Source: Bacteroidales bacterium (GTDB taxonomy: Bacteria > Bacteroidota > Bacteroidia > Bacteroidales > GWF2-38-335). Taken from it: a stretch of 50,580 bases of DNA. The position numbers were made by a program, and so were the translations under genes. The notes under the pieces are model-generated. The model did no database searches and was not told where the DNA came from. It worked only from the letters and a program-made list of their open reading frames with translations. This document shows positions 14,173 through 23,055 of the stretch, one piece after another. Position 1 is the stretch's first letter, and each line of letters starts with the position of its first letter. The DNA lies in the NCBI GenBank assembly GCA_016936815.1, contig JAFGXD010000049.1:1-50580 (forward strand), read 5' to 3'.

Positions 14173-16920
14173 TTATTCTTTAACCAACTTTATTGTGTAG
14201 GGTTTATTTTGGTAAACAAAATTCAACAAATAAATTCCTGGTTCCTTTTTACTTAAATCAATTATGGTAAGATTTGAATTACTTGTTTTTTCAAAAATAA
14301 CTTTGCCTGTAATATCAGTAAGTTCAAGATTAATATTTGCTTCATTTAAGTTAAGTTCAAATATATCCTTAGATGGATTAGGGAAAACTGTAGGAGCAAT
14401 TTGATTTGCTAATGAAATTCCAACATAAGCATTAACTATAACATTATGAGTGCAAATTGCTGTATTTCCGCCAAAATCTGTAATGGTCCAAATAATTGTA
14501 TTAATACCAATAGGTAGTTCGGCGCCTTCTAATGACGCAAGGTTATTAAAATCATTTTCAATTGAAACTATACTGCAATTATCGTCCATAACAGTAGGGT
14601 TAAACTCTTCTAAGACAACAGTATAGAAAGTTTCCCCATCGTTAAGGTAAATAGTGTCATTTTCTAAACAGCTTATTGTAGGATCTTCAATATCAGCTAA
14701 GAAGTTAAGCTCAATAGTATCAGTATTGGAACAATTTTCACTAATAACTGTCCAAACTATTACCGATAAATCTGCTGAGTTTGATGTAAAAACTGCATCA
14801 TAAGCACTAGCATTGTCGAATGAACCTTCGCCAAAAAGAATTGACCAAATGCCGGTTTCAGAGCTTTCCGGTTCATTTGCATTAAGTTGTGTTGAAAGTG
14901 AACATTCAATTTCAAAATCATCACCGGCTAATGCAATGGGAAGATCAAATAGAACAATTGCAACAGTATCAGTAGTTATTACAAAACTTCCATCTGTTAG
15001 AACGCATGTATATAAATAATTTTGGCTTGTAGCATCATAAATAATATCCAAAGTATCATTATTTTCTCCGGTAATATCGTTAAAACTAACTCCTCCATCG
15101 GTACTAACTTGCCATTGGTACGTTAATCCGGCAGAGCCTAAAGCATTAAATAACAAGTCATAAGTGTCGTAAGAACAAACATGTAGTGCAGTTAGGTCTT
15201 GGCAGATTAGTAGAACATCTGAATTTACAAAGTTAGATGTATCATTTGTTTCGGTTAGCTGATGTCCTATAAGAAGACCATGCAAATTATTTCCGGACCA
15301 ATCATAAACACTTGCAATTGAAGTATTATCATCTTCACTAATACCTTGGTTATAATTATAATATAGAACCAAATGTTCGTATTCTTCATTTATGTCCAAT
15401 TGTTTATGCATATTTTCCTGAATTTGGGCTTCTGTTAAAGCAAGACTCCACAATCTTGTTTCTTCCATTTTTCCATTAAGATTATCCCAAGGAGAACCTA
15501 ATCCACCAACATAAACATCGTAATCGGTAGGAGATATTCCGGTTGTGTATTCGTATTCACCTGCAAACACTCCATTAATAAATATTCTAGAAAATGAACC
15601 ATCGTAAGTACAGGCAAAATGTACCCATTCATTATAAGGACAGGCTACACTGAATTCATTATCATACCCCTCTATTGCAAAGAAAATATTTGAGTTTTGG
15701 GTATAAACGTAATAGCCGGCATCCCAATTATAGCAATCCATTTTTGAAAAAATTCCATGATATTCGGAATACTGATTATCAATGTATAACCAGGTTTCAA
15801 AAGTGAAATTTCCATAATCGAAAGCCTCATTATCTTCTATTTTAATACAATTGTAAATATCATTGTTATCAGAAAGATTTGCTAAAGCATTATTATTAGT
15901 TATTGTATTAATCTGAATTGTTTTTGCATTGTTAGCTAAATCGTCATCGTTTGTTGGTGTTACACTAACCTGAACGTCGTAAATGTCTTCTTCAGAAAGG
16001 TCAATTATTTGAGTAAAAGTATATTCCATCTCAGTATTTGGGGCAAGAGTTCCTGAAAAAGTTTCAGTATAAGTAAAGCCGTTGAAAGTAAGACTTACCG
16101 TAAAATCTGATTGAGCATTAATACCATAATTTTTAATAATGGCAGAAATATTGTGATTACTTGAAAATAAAGGTTGTCCGTAGGATATATTTTTCACTGC
16201 TAAATCATCATTCTCAGCAAAAACAAATTGGGTATTAGGAATATAATCATAATAATCATCAGCACTAGGAGGACTTGCAGGGTCGGGGTTTTCAGTATCT
16301 TCGTAATATTCAATACTTCTATAATTTCCTTCCGGTGTTGCTGAAACATAAAAATCATCTTCATCTCTATCGTAATAAATTTGATGTTCGTTAACAGCAA
16401 TAATTAGATTTTCTGTATTGTCGTAATAAAAAGGTATATCTAAATCGAAAAACAACCAGCCAGCTTCGGAAACAGGAGTAATAGTTCCGTCAAAAACCAT
16501 AGTAAATTCAGAAATATCTACCCAATCGTCATTATCTGTGTACTCATATTTTGTACTTGTAGTCATATAAATAGTCCAGTCCAAAGAATTTATTAAAGAG
16601 GCCAGACTACTTTCAGGAGCATAATAATAGGCGATTCTAGAGATGTAACCAGATTGCCCAATTTCAGCTTGCAAATAAATACTTTGCGAATAGGAAAAGC
16701 CATAATACGGTTCAATTGGAAGATTGTAACCTGTATTAGTTTCTGTTCCAACAATAATTGAGCCTTTTGCAGCTTTTTCAAAAATTTCATGATTGGTATC
16801 ATCAATTCTTTTTTTAACAGACTCATGCTTTTGTCTATCAATTTTAGCTCCTTGAGCCAACAAACTGTTTGTTAATGCACAAAACAGTAAAACTGAAATA
16901 ATTGTAAAGATTTTTTTCAT
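14173..16920 (-). CDS. Large secreted LamG-domain protein with T9SS sorting domain
   Basis: An upstream in-frame ATG exists at 16965, but the start at 16920 is preferred because it begins a clean signal peptide (MKKIFTIISVLLFCALTNSLLAQ); this gives 915 residues. After a beta-rich N-terminal region comes a concanavalin/LamG-like module (about residues 355-515; FTFETWLYID, VHFACTYDGSFSRIFINGVF, LWSLALTEAQI). Ig-like and HYR-like segments follow, then a type A T9SS C-terminal domain (FPNPSKDIFEL, LTDITGKVIFE, PGIYLLNF). It should be exported by Sec and T9SS and attached to or released from the cell surface. No catalytic site is recognised, so adhesion or polymer binding is inferred. It appears monocistronic. 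Confidence 0.85.
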   Translation of the reverse strand: MKKIFTIISVLLFCALTNSLLAQGAKIDRQKHESVKKRIDDTNHEIFEKAAKGSIIVGTETNTGYNLPIEPYYGFSYSQSIYLQAEIGQSGYISRIAYYYAPESSLASLINSLDWTIYMTTSTKYEYTDNDDWVDISEFTMVFDGTITPVSEAGWLFFDLDIPFYYDNTENLIIAVNEHQIYYDRDEDDFYVSATPEGNYRSIEYYEDTENPDPASPPSADDYYDYIPNTQFVFAENDDLAVKNISYGQPLFSSNHNISAIIKNYGINAQSDFTVSLTFNGFTYTETFSGTLAPNTEMEYTFTQIIDLSEEDIYDVQVSVTPTNDDDLANNAKTIQINTITNNNALANLSDNNDIYNCIKIEDNEAFDYGNFTFETWLYIDNQYSEYHGIFSKMDCYNWDAGYYVYTQNSNIFFAIEGYDNEFSVACPYNEWVHFACTYDGSFSRIFINGVFAGEYEYTTGISPTDYDVYVGGLGSPWDNLNGKMEETRLWSLALTEAQIQENMHKQLDINEEYEHLVLYYNYNQGISEDDNTSIASVYDWSGNNLHGLLIGHQLTETNDTSNFVNSDVLLICQDLTALHVCSYDTYDLLFNALGSAGLTYQWQVSTDGGVSFNDITGENNDTLDIIYDATSQNYLYTCVLTDGSFVITTDTVAIVLFDLPIALAGDDFEIECSLSTQLNANEPESSETGIWSILFGEGSFDNASAYDAVFTSNSADLSVIVWTVISENCSNTDTIELNFLADIEDPTISCLENDTIYLNDGETFYTVVLEEFNPTVMDDNCSIVSIENDFNNLASLEGAELPIGINTIIWTITDFGGNTAICTHNVIVNAYVGISLANQIAPTVFPNPSKDIFELNLNEANINLELTDITGKVIFEKTSNSNLTIIDLSKKEPGIYLLNFVYQNKPYTIKLVKE

Positions 16921-16945
16921 AAAATAAATAGGTTGATTAAAAAGG

Positions 16946-16976
16946 TAAAAGTATATCATATACATTAGTCGGCAAA
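16946..16976 (-). promoter_or_regulatory. Promoter of the LamG protein gene
   Basis: On the minus strand TTTG (16973-16976) is followed after 19 bases by TACTTTTA (16946-16953), close to the TAnnTTTG consensus. It is 26 bases ahead of the start at 16920, which supports that start over the upstream ATG at 16965 because the latter would lie upstream of the expected transcription start. Confidence 0.55.
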
Positions 16977-17135
16977 ATAAATAACAACAAATTAATTTAA
17001 AAAACCAAAAGCTAAGATTGGAAAAACATATATTTAAAGTAGTATTATTAAATAAGGAAAACAGTCAATAAATCATTTTTATCAAAAAAAATAAAAAAAA
17101 ACTTTCAAGATTTTTAATTAATTGAAGAAAAGATA

Positions 17136-17143
17136 TATATTTG
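17136..17143 (+). promoter_or_regulatory. -7 box of the HU promoter
   Basis: TATATTTGCAG matches the Bacteroidota -7 element TAnnTTTG and lies 53 bases ahead of the HU start codon. The -33 region is T-rich without an exact TTTG. The rest of the gap between the LamG gene and HU is AT-rich and shows nothing else. Confidence 0.5.
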
Positions 17144-17196
17144 CAGTCCTAAAAAATTAATAAGTGTAATTAATTGATAATAAAATATTTTTAGAC

Positions 17197-17484
17197 ATGA
17201 CAAAAGCAGACATCGTAAACGAAATTTCAAAAAACACTGGAATTGAGAAAGTTACTGTACAGAAAACAGTAGAATCTTTCATGGACACTCTAAAGAGTTC
17301 ATTAGTAAAAGGTAACAATGTTTACTTAAGAGGTTTTGGTAGTTTTGTAGTGAAAAAACGTGCTAAGAAAACAGCTCGTAATATTTCCAAGAACACAACC
17401 ATTATTATTCCTGAGCATTTTATTCCTTCTTTCAAACCTGCAAAATCTTTTGTAACAAAGGTTAAAGGTAACGTAAAAAAGTAA
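17197..17484 (+). CDS. HU/IHF-family DNA-binding protein
   Basis: This 95-residue protein is a histone-like HU-fold protein that bends and compacts DNA as a dimer. The N-terminal helices (MTKADIVNEISKNTGIEK), the conserved turn VYLRGFGSFVVKKRAKKTARN and the beta-arm region are all present, and the basic C-terminus PSFKPAKSFVTKVKGNVKK is typical. It is followed 22 bases later by a tiny basic ribosomal protein gene, and RNase G lies after a hairpin. From memory this HU/small-protein/RNase G order recurs in Bacteroidota. Confidence 0.94.
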   Translation: MTKADIVNEISKNTGIEKVTVQKTVESFMDTLKSSLVKGNNVYLRGFGSFVVKKRAKKTARNISKNTTIIIPEHFIPSFKPAKSFVTKVKGNVKK

Positions 17485-17506
17485 TAAAAATTAAACAATA
17501 ATTATC

Positions 17507-17599
17507 ATGCCAAGCGGAAAAAAAAGAAAGAGACATAAGATGTCCACGCATAAGCGTAAGAAAAGGCTGAGAAAAAACAGGCATAAGAAGAAAAAATAA
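17507..17599 (+). CDS. Small ribosomal protein bS22-like (AURKAIP1/COX24 family)
   Basis: A 30-codon reading frame starts with ATG at 17507 and ends with TAA at 17597-17599. The product begins MPSGKKRKRHKMSTHKRKK and continues RLRKNRHKKKK, so more than half of the residues are Lys or Arg. The pattern KKRKRHKM-THKRKKRLRKNRHKKK matches the AURKAIP1/COX24 (bS22) family of tiny ribosomal proteins rather than a random basic ORF. It shares a transcript with HU by spacing and is commonly missed because of its length. Confidence 0.82.
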   Translation: MPSGKKRKRHKMSTHKRKKRLRKNRHKKKK

Positions 17600-17631
17600 T
17601 AGCTACATTATTTAATGTGGTATGAAATTGT

Positions 17632-17663
17632 AATAAACCTTTAGAGTCTTCTAAAGGTTTATT
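17632..17663 (+). terminator. Perfect 14-bp hairpin between the bS22-like gene and rng
   Basis: Arms at 17632-17645 and 17650-17663 (core AAACCTTTAGA/TCTAAAGGTTT) are fully complementary with a 4-base loop. No strong T-run follows (GCGTTATTCTTG), so it may be a weak terminator for HU-bS22, a partial read-through point, or a leader element for rng, whose GTG start is 37 bases downstream. Confidence 0.6.
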
Positions 17664-17700
17664 GCGTTATTCTTGTTATGTTTATCCTAATTGATTGTAA

Positions 17701-19254
17701 GTGAACAACGAACTAGTAATAGATGTTTCTGCGTCGGAAATAAATATTGCTTTGCTCCAAGAGAAGAAGTTAATTGAGCTTAATAAGGACAAAAGCAGTA
17801 CTCAGTTTTCAGTAGGAGATATTTTTCTGGGCAAGGTAAAGAAAGTAATGCCCGGTTTAAATGCGGCATTCGTAGATGTTGGCTACGAAAAGGATGCTTT
17901 TTTGCATTATCTTGACTTGGGGCCTCAGTTTCAGTCGCAGAACAAATATTTGCACATGGCGTTGTCGCAAAAGCAGAAGCTGCCTTCTATGCAAAAATTT
18001 AGAAGGGAAGTTGATATTGACAAAAACGGAAAGATTTCTGATGTTCTTACTGTTGGTCAGTATATTATTGTGCAAATAGCCAAGGAGCCTATTTCTACAA
18101 AAGGTCCTCGACTGGGTTCCGAAATTTCTATTCCAGGTAGGAATTTAGTTTTAATGCCATTTTCAGACAAAGTTTCTGTTTCTCAAAAGATTGGTTCGGA
18201 TGAGGAAAGAAGGCGATTAAAGAATTTGGTAGAAAGCATAAGGCCTGCAAATTATGGTGTAATTGTAAGAACAGTTGCAGAGGGAAAGAAAGTTGCAGAT
18301 TTAGATGGCGAACTTAGAATGCTAACAGAAAAATGGGAAGAAGCATTCAGAAAAATGAAGGATTATAAGCCTCCAAAATTATTGATTGGCGAAATAAATC
18401 GTGCTTCAGCCATTTTGAGAGATATGCTTAATGCAACTTTCAGCAGCATATATGTAAACGACGATACCGTTTACAGAGAAATTAAGGATTATATTAAAAC
18501 CATTGCTCCGGAGAAGGAGAAAATAATTAAACTTTATCAGGGCAAAGTGCCAATATATGAGCAATTTGGCATTCAAAGACAAATAAGTTCATTATTTGGA
18601 AAAACAGTTGCCGTAAAAGCCGGTGCATATCTAATAATTCAACATACTGAAGCGCTTCATGTAATTGATGTAAATTCAGGTAATAGGACAAAATTGGGTA
18701 ACGATCAGGAATCTAATGCATTGGAAGTAAATATTGCTGCTGCTGAAGAAATATCTCGTCAGCTTAAGCTCAGAGATATGGGCGGAATAATTGTGGTTGA
18801 TTTTATTGATATGATATCGAGTGAAAACAAGCAGTTATTATTTGAGAAGATGAAGGAATTCATGGCTACCGACCGAGCAAAGCATCATCTTCTGCCATTA
18901 AGCAAGTTTGGATTAATGCAAATAACCCGACAAAGAGTAAGGCCTGAAATTGATATTAAGGCTGTTGAAAAATGTCCGGTGTGCCACGGTTCCGGTGAAA
19001 TTAGCCCAAGTATTCTTTTTGTTGAGCAATTGGAAAATTCATTAGGTTTTGTAATAAACAAGAATAATAGCAAGACTATAGTTTTACATATACATCCCTA
19101 CATTGAAGCATATTTAAATAAAGGATTTTTTACAAGTATTAGAAAAAAGTGGCAGAAAAAATTCAAGTGTAGAATTAAGGTTCAACCTATTAGCTCTTTT
19201 AATTTCTTAGAATATAAGATATTAGATAAAGATGGAGTTGAGATTGGGGGTTAG
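17701..19254 (+). CDS. rng: Ribonuclease G/E family endoribonuclease
   Basis: This 517-residue endoribonuclease matures rRNA and cuts single-stranded AU-rich RNA. The start is GTG at 17701, directly after an in-frame TAA, and MNNELVIDVSASE aligns with RNase G starts. An S1-like segment (VGDIFLGKVKKVMPGLNAAFVDVG) leads the protein. The catalytic core shows HVIDVNSGNRT and GGIIVVDFIDM with the two metal-binding aspartates, then the zinc-link CPVCHGSGE. It lacks the long scaffold tail of E. coli RNase E, as expected for RNase G. Its stop overlaps by 4 bases the stop of the convergent secreted-protein gene. Confidence 0.95.
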   Translation: MNNELVIDVSASEINIALLQEKKLIELNKDKSSTQFSVGDIFLGKVKKVMPGLNAAFVDVGYEKDAFLHYLDLGPQFQSQNKYLHMALSQKQKLPSMQKFRREVDIDKNGKISDVLTVGQYIIVQIAKEPISTKGPRLGSEISIPGRNLVLMPFSDKVSVSQKIGSDEERRRLKNLVESIRPANYGVIVRTVAEGKKVADLDGELRMLTEKWEEAFRKMKDYKPPKLLIGEINRASAILRDMLNATFSSIYVNDDTVYREIKDYIKTIAPEKEKIIKLYQGKVPIYEQFGIQRQISSLFGKTVAVKAGAYLIIQHTEALHVIDVNSGNRTKLGNDQESNALEVNIAAAEEISRQLKLRDMGGIIVVDFIDMISSENKQLLFEKMKEFMATDRAKHHLLPLSKFGLMQITRQRVRPEIDIKAVEKCPVCHGSGEISPSILFVEQLENSLGFVINKNNSKTIVLHIHPYIEAYLNKGFFTSIRKKWQKKFKCRIKVQPISSFNFLEYKILDKDGVEIGG

Positions 19255-20981
19255 GGAACCATAAGTTTACCGGTGAAAAGCTCTTCTGAATTTACCACCG
19301 AAATACCAATAGTTTTTTGACTAAATTTTTCCAACGGAATTTCAATTACCTGATTATTTGAATCAATACTTATTGTGTTAGAATAAAGAATTCTACCCAT
19401 AACATCGAAAATTGAGATCTCATAAGTTTTGCCTTGTTTATTAATAAAGTCTATTTCGGCAACATTATTAATATTTGTAATTGTAACATTCTCCGATTCT
19501 TGTGATGAACATTTTACGGCAATCGGGTCAAATATTTCAGTCTTACCATCAAAATCGGTTTGAGATAATCGGTAATATTGAATGTTTGAAATTTCAGATT
19601 GATCGGCAAAAGGATAATGGAAGTTAACTCCTGAAGTAGTCCCTGCACCTTTTTTTGTTCCTATTTCAAAATAATCTATTCCATTAAAAGATTTTTCTAT
19701 AGTAAAATAGTCGTTATTTATTTCTGAAGCAGTTTCCCACGAGAGATAAACTTTATTGTTATTGCACTCTCCATTAAAATACGTAAGTTCAACAGGAAGT
19801 GTTGAGCAATCTAAAGAAGCTCCGTTGGTTAGATTCCATTGAAGAGTGTATGGGCTGGTTGTTGAGTAATAGTTGTCAATTAGAACTGTATAAGTTTGAC
19901 CGGCAGTAACATTTAAGGAGTTTACATATCCATCGTCCCAAATGCTTTCGCTGTTATCGCCTGCACCGGATTGCAGACCGGTTTGTACAAAAGGATTGAT
20001 TCCGTTTACATAAAGGAATACCAGACCATCCCAACCATCACCCCAGGAGTCATCTAAGCATATCTCATATTCGCAGTTTCCACTTGGACAGTTAATAACA
20101 GTATGAGAAATATCCCATGGTCCCCAACCAACAGCAGCAATAATAATGGAATTATGGTCATATATAGTATAACCTTCTTCGTTTGGATAAAAGCCTGCTT
20201 GATAATCTGTAGTAATTACATCACCATTATTTACGTAAAAAGAATGACATTCAGTACCAAAACCGTTTTCCAGTTGTTTGTAAGCCGCAGCATAAGAACA
20301 TCTTACCGGTGCAGTTGTTGGCGGGCAGTTTATTCCTTGCCAAATAGCAAAATCGTAATCATCGGTGCCATTGTCTGGATTTATATTAAACTCTACAGTT
20401 CCATTGGTTTGAGATGAAAAGTAGAACCATTGCGATTGATGTTCCAGACCAAAAAGACAACCTCTGTTGGTTGCATCAAGGTCAACAATATTTCCATCGC
20501 CATCGCTATTTCCGTTAATAGTTGCATCAGAACAAATAGTAGGTGCCCAACCACAATCCTGACCTTCTTGGGGTTCTACTGAATTGTCTTGATATGAAAC
20601 CGTTACTGAAAGATTTAATGTAATAGCATCACAATTAAAATTTTCATCATAAGAATAAATGCCAATTACTGTTCCGTTTGCAATATTGCCGTTAAGAGTA
20701 GAAAAAGTGTAAGTGCCATTGCAATAAAAATAGGAAATTGTTCCATCAAGATAAATGTCGAAAGTATACCAAGCAGGGCAATTTGCACCAATTGAAGCAG
20801 TAATAGAAACGCCTGTAATAGTTGCACCTGCAGGGGCACAGTTAATTGTAACGGCTGCAATAATATTGTCGCAATCTAAACCGGAAGTAGTGGCAGTTTG
20901 TGTGCAAGACTGCGAATAAACAGATGTATTTATAGTCCAAATTATGGATAGAAATGTTAAGAGTTTAATAATCTTTTTCAT
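19251..20981 (-). CDS. Secreted surface protein with T9SS-type C-terminal module
   Basis: This 576-residue protein starts with a signal peptide (MKKIIKLLTFLSIIWTINTSVYSQ). The body is beta-rich and cysteine-rich, with segments such as EICLDDSWGDGWDG and IDNYYSTTSPYTL that resemble surface jelly-roll or PPC-like modules. The C-terminal part (about 395 onward) begins LPVELTYFNGEC and contains LSWETASEINNDYFTIEKSFNG, a module shared with the protein at 21654-23054. It then ends in a type A-like sorting domain (ISIFDVMGRILYSN). Function is unknown; cell-surface display is inferred. The start is 3 bases after the stop of the small coiled-coil gene. Confidence 0.78.
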   Translation of the reverse strand: MKKIIKLLTFLSIIWTINTSVYSQSCTQTATTSGLDCDNIIAAVTINCAPAGATITGVSITASIGANCPAWYTFDIYLDGTISYFYCNGTYTFSTLNGNIANGTVIGIYSYDENFNCDAITLNLSVTVSYQDNSVEPQEGQDCGWAPTICSDATINGNSDGDGNIVDLDATNRGCLFGLEHQSQWFYFSSQTNGTVEFNINPDNGTDDYDFAIWQGINCPPTTAPVRCSYAAAYKQLENGFGTECHSFYVNNGDVITTDYQAGFYPNEEGYTIYDHNSIIIAAVGWGPWDISHTVINCPSGNCEYEICLDDSWGDGWDGLVFLYVNGINPFVQTGLQSGAGDNSESIWDDGYVNSLNVTAGQTYTVLIDNYYSTTSPYTLQWNLTNGASLDCSTLPVELTYFNGECNNNKVYLSWETASEINNDYFTIEKSFNGIDYFEIGTKKGAGTTSGVNFHYPFADQSEISNIQYYRLSQTDFDGKTEIFDPIAVKCSSQESENVTITNINNVAEIDFINKQGKTYEISIFDVMGRILYSNTISIDSNNQVIEIPLEKFSQKTIGISVVNSEELFTGKLMVP

Positions 20982-20984
20982 AGC

Positions 20985-21383
20985 TTATTGTTTTAGATTA
21001 TTTCTATTTTTCAAATATTTTGCTCTTTCTTTTTCCAATTCGAGCTTCATTTGTTCAATTTTCTTATCAATGGTGCTAAGGTCTTTATTTTGAGAAGCCA
21101 AGTTTTCTTTCTCCTGAATAAGCTTATCCAATTCTATTTTTGTTTCTATGTACCTATCCTGCGAATTAACTATATTGGGAATAAAATTTTTGCTTTTCGA
21201 CCTACTAATTCCCGAGCCTGTAAGCTCTTTTTCAGATTTTTCGATTACAACTTGTTTTTTTGAAGCATCAGAAGCTTCAATATTTTTTGTGTATTGAGGT
21301 TTGCTTTCCGGCTTTTCTAGAGTTAATTCCTGAGAGTACCCGGAAAGAGCAAATGCAATGAGCAAAATAATTGTTAATCGCAT
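20985..21383 (-). CDS. Small exported coiled-coil protein of unknown function
   Basis: This 132-residue protein has a signal peptide (MRLTIILLIAFALSGYSQ) followed by a charged linker and a helical C-terminal part (about 78-132) with heptad-like spacing of Ile/Leu. I recognise no family. It precedes the secreted protein at 19251-20981 by 3 bases and is probably co-expressed with it. A periplasmic accessory or chaperone-like helper is possible but not supported by any motif. Confidence 0.7.
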   Translation of the reverse strand: MRLTIILLIAFALSGYSQELTLEKPESKPQYTKNIEASDASKKQVVIEKSEKELTGSGISRSKSKNFIPNIVNSQDRYIETKIELDKLIQEKENLASQNKDLSTIDKKIEQMKLELEKERAKYLKNRNNLKQ

Positions 21384-21653
21384 ATTTAATGTTTTTAGTT
21401 TTAATTCAATTTACGGGTTTTTACCTAATTGGATTTTTTATTTACACATTGACATTTTATTAAACATGTAAATTGACATAAAATAGGTGAAAACTAGGTT
21501 GCTTTTTAGTAATAATTGGAACAAAATTAGGTATTTTACTTTGGGTAGACTACCGTATTTATACCTGTTTTTTATGTACTAAGGTGTAAGGAGCTATTAT
21601 TTTGATAAATAACTAAAAAGTAGTGACCAATTAAAAAGGGAATGGTTTAGGTA

Positions 21654-23054
21654 TTAATTTTTCATTATAGAAATTTTTTCTGAATTAATTGTATTATCAG
21701 AGATGGTTTTTACAAAATATACGCCTGAGGCCAGATTGGAAGTAGGAAGTATTATTTTTTCGTAAGAGTTTTCAATATTAATATTAGTCAATAAGACAAG
21801 TTTTCCGGTGGCATCAAAAACGCTAAGGGCATAATTGTTAGAAGGTGCATTAATAAAATCTACTACAATATCTTGAAAATTATTAGTATATATTTTAATA
21901 TCGTAGTCATTTTCGCAATTTACAGCCACAATGTTAGAGATATTGGAGTTTCCGTCGAAATCAACCTGAGTAAGTCTGTAGTAATTAATGTTTTCTTTTT
22001 CAGAGAAATCTTCAAAAGTGTAGGATTGTATTTGATTTGAATTTCCTGCGCCGTGTACATTTGCTATTGCGAAAAAGTCAGAACCATTAAAGCTTTTTTC
22101 CAGAATGAAATGGCTATTGTTAAATTCGCTCGAGGTTTTCCATTCAATTAAATTGAAGTTTTCTAAACAAGAGCCTGTAAATGAAATGAGTTGAACGGGT
22201 AGGGGAGTGTCATCGCTTCCCAGAGTTACCCTAACATTAGCAGAAAGTGCATTATAAACAGTTGTTGATGAGGCGTTTGGACTAGCATTAACAGAAGTTA
22301 GTGGTTCCCAGTAAATTGGGCCGCCCCAGCCACCCCAATAATATTGAACTCGCTGATATGCAACCAAAGTTCCGTCGGTATGAACACCCAATTCCCAAGC
22401 AGGGAAATAGGAAAAGACAAAATCTGTGTTACTATATGTAGTAGGTTGAATTTCGTAGTAACGATAAATGCTCCAGTTACCGGCAAAAGTTCCGGATCCT
22501 GCTTGTCGTTCGTGACCTCTAACCAATACCGTATTTCCCAGTGCAGCCGATGGAGTAATATTTAGACCAAGTCCTGCAACATTTCCCGATGGATTGTTTC
22601 TTGTTGCAGTAATTGTGCCTGTTCCAAAACCGTCAACTCCACCGCCATCGGTAGATTTTATTCTTCTTGCGCTTGTTTCGTTAACCAGACTTCCGGTGGT
22701 AGAAAAGTCAACCACATAATCTTTTAAATCGAAATCGCCTTGATTCATTGTTAAAGTTGTAAGAACAGAAATATCTCTTCCTACCTGAACGCTTACTCCG
22801 CTGTTATTCACCTCAACATTAGAAAAAGCTGTTGTACTAGAACCTTGAATTACCTGAGCAGCATTTCCTGTAAACCTAACCCAAGAACCCGTAATACAAT
22901 TGGCAGTACCGTTGTTAGTCCAGTTTCCGTTGCCTGAAATAATTAGATTTGCACCGTTTTGAATAATAATGTTTGCACCTCCGTCAACTCTCAGGCCTTG
23001 GGATTTTCCGAGAAAAGAGGAAAGGATTAATATTAGAAAAATAACAATTCTCAT
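21654..23054 (-). CDS. Secreted surface protein with T9SS sorting domain
   Basis: This 466-residue protein has a signal peptide (MRIVIFLILILSSFLGKSQG). Its N-terminal half is rich in short beta-strand repeats such as GANIIIQNGANLIISGNGNW, in the style of a beta-solenoid surface protein. From LPVQLISFTGSC (about residue 285) it carries the same module as the 19251-20981 protein (EWKTSSEFNNSHFILEKSFNG, NYYRLTQVDFDG). It ends with a type A sorting domain (LSVFDATGKLVLLTN, LASGVYFVK). It follows the 681-residue protein by one base and is probably made from the same mRNA. No enzyme motif is seen. Confidence 0.82.
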   Translation of the reverse strand: MRIVIFLILILSSFLGKSQGLRVDGGANIIIQNGANLIISGNGNWTNNGTANCITGSWVRFTGNAAQVIQGSSTTAFSNVEVNNSGVSVQVGRDISVLTTLTMNQGDFDLKDYVVDFSTTGSLVNETSARRIKSTDGGGVDGFGTGTITATRNNPSGNVAGLGLNITPSAALGNTVLVRGHERQAGSGTFAGNWSIYRYYEIQPTTYSNTDFVFSYFPAWELGVHTDGTLVAYQRVQYYWGGWGGPIYWEPLTSVNASPNASSTTVYNALSANVRVTLGSDDTPLPVQLISFTGSCLENFNLIEWKTSSEFNNSHFILEKSFNGSDFFAIANVHGAGNSNQIQSYTFEDFSEKENINYYRLTQVDFDGNSNISNIVAVNCENDYDIKIYTNNFQDIVVDFINAPSNNYALSVFDATGKLVLLTNINIENSYEKIILPTSNLASGVYFVKTISDNTINSEKISIMKN

Positions 23055-23055
23055 T

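Noticed and set aside
21384-21653. Possible small RNA or insertion scar in the 270-base gap
   Set aside because: Only weak direct repeats (TTGACAT twice) and a tiny GGTAG/CTACC palindrome are present; no mature hairpin, terminator or terminal inverted repeats were seen.
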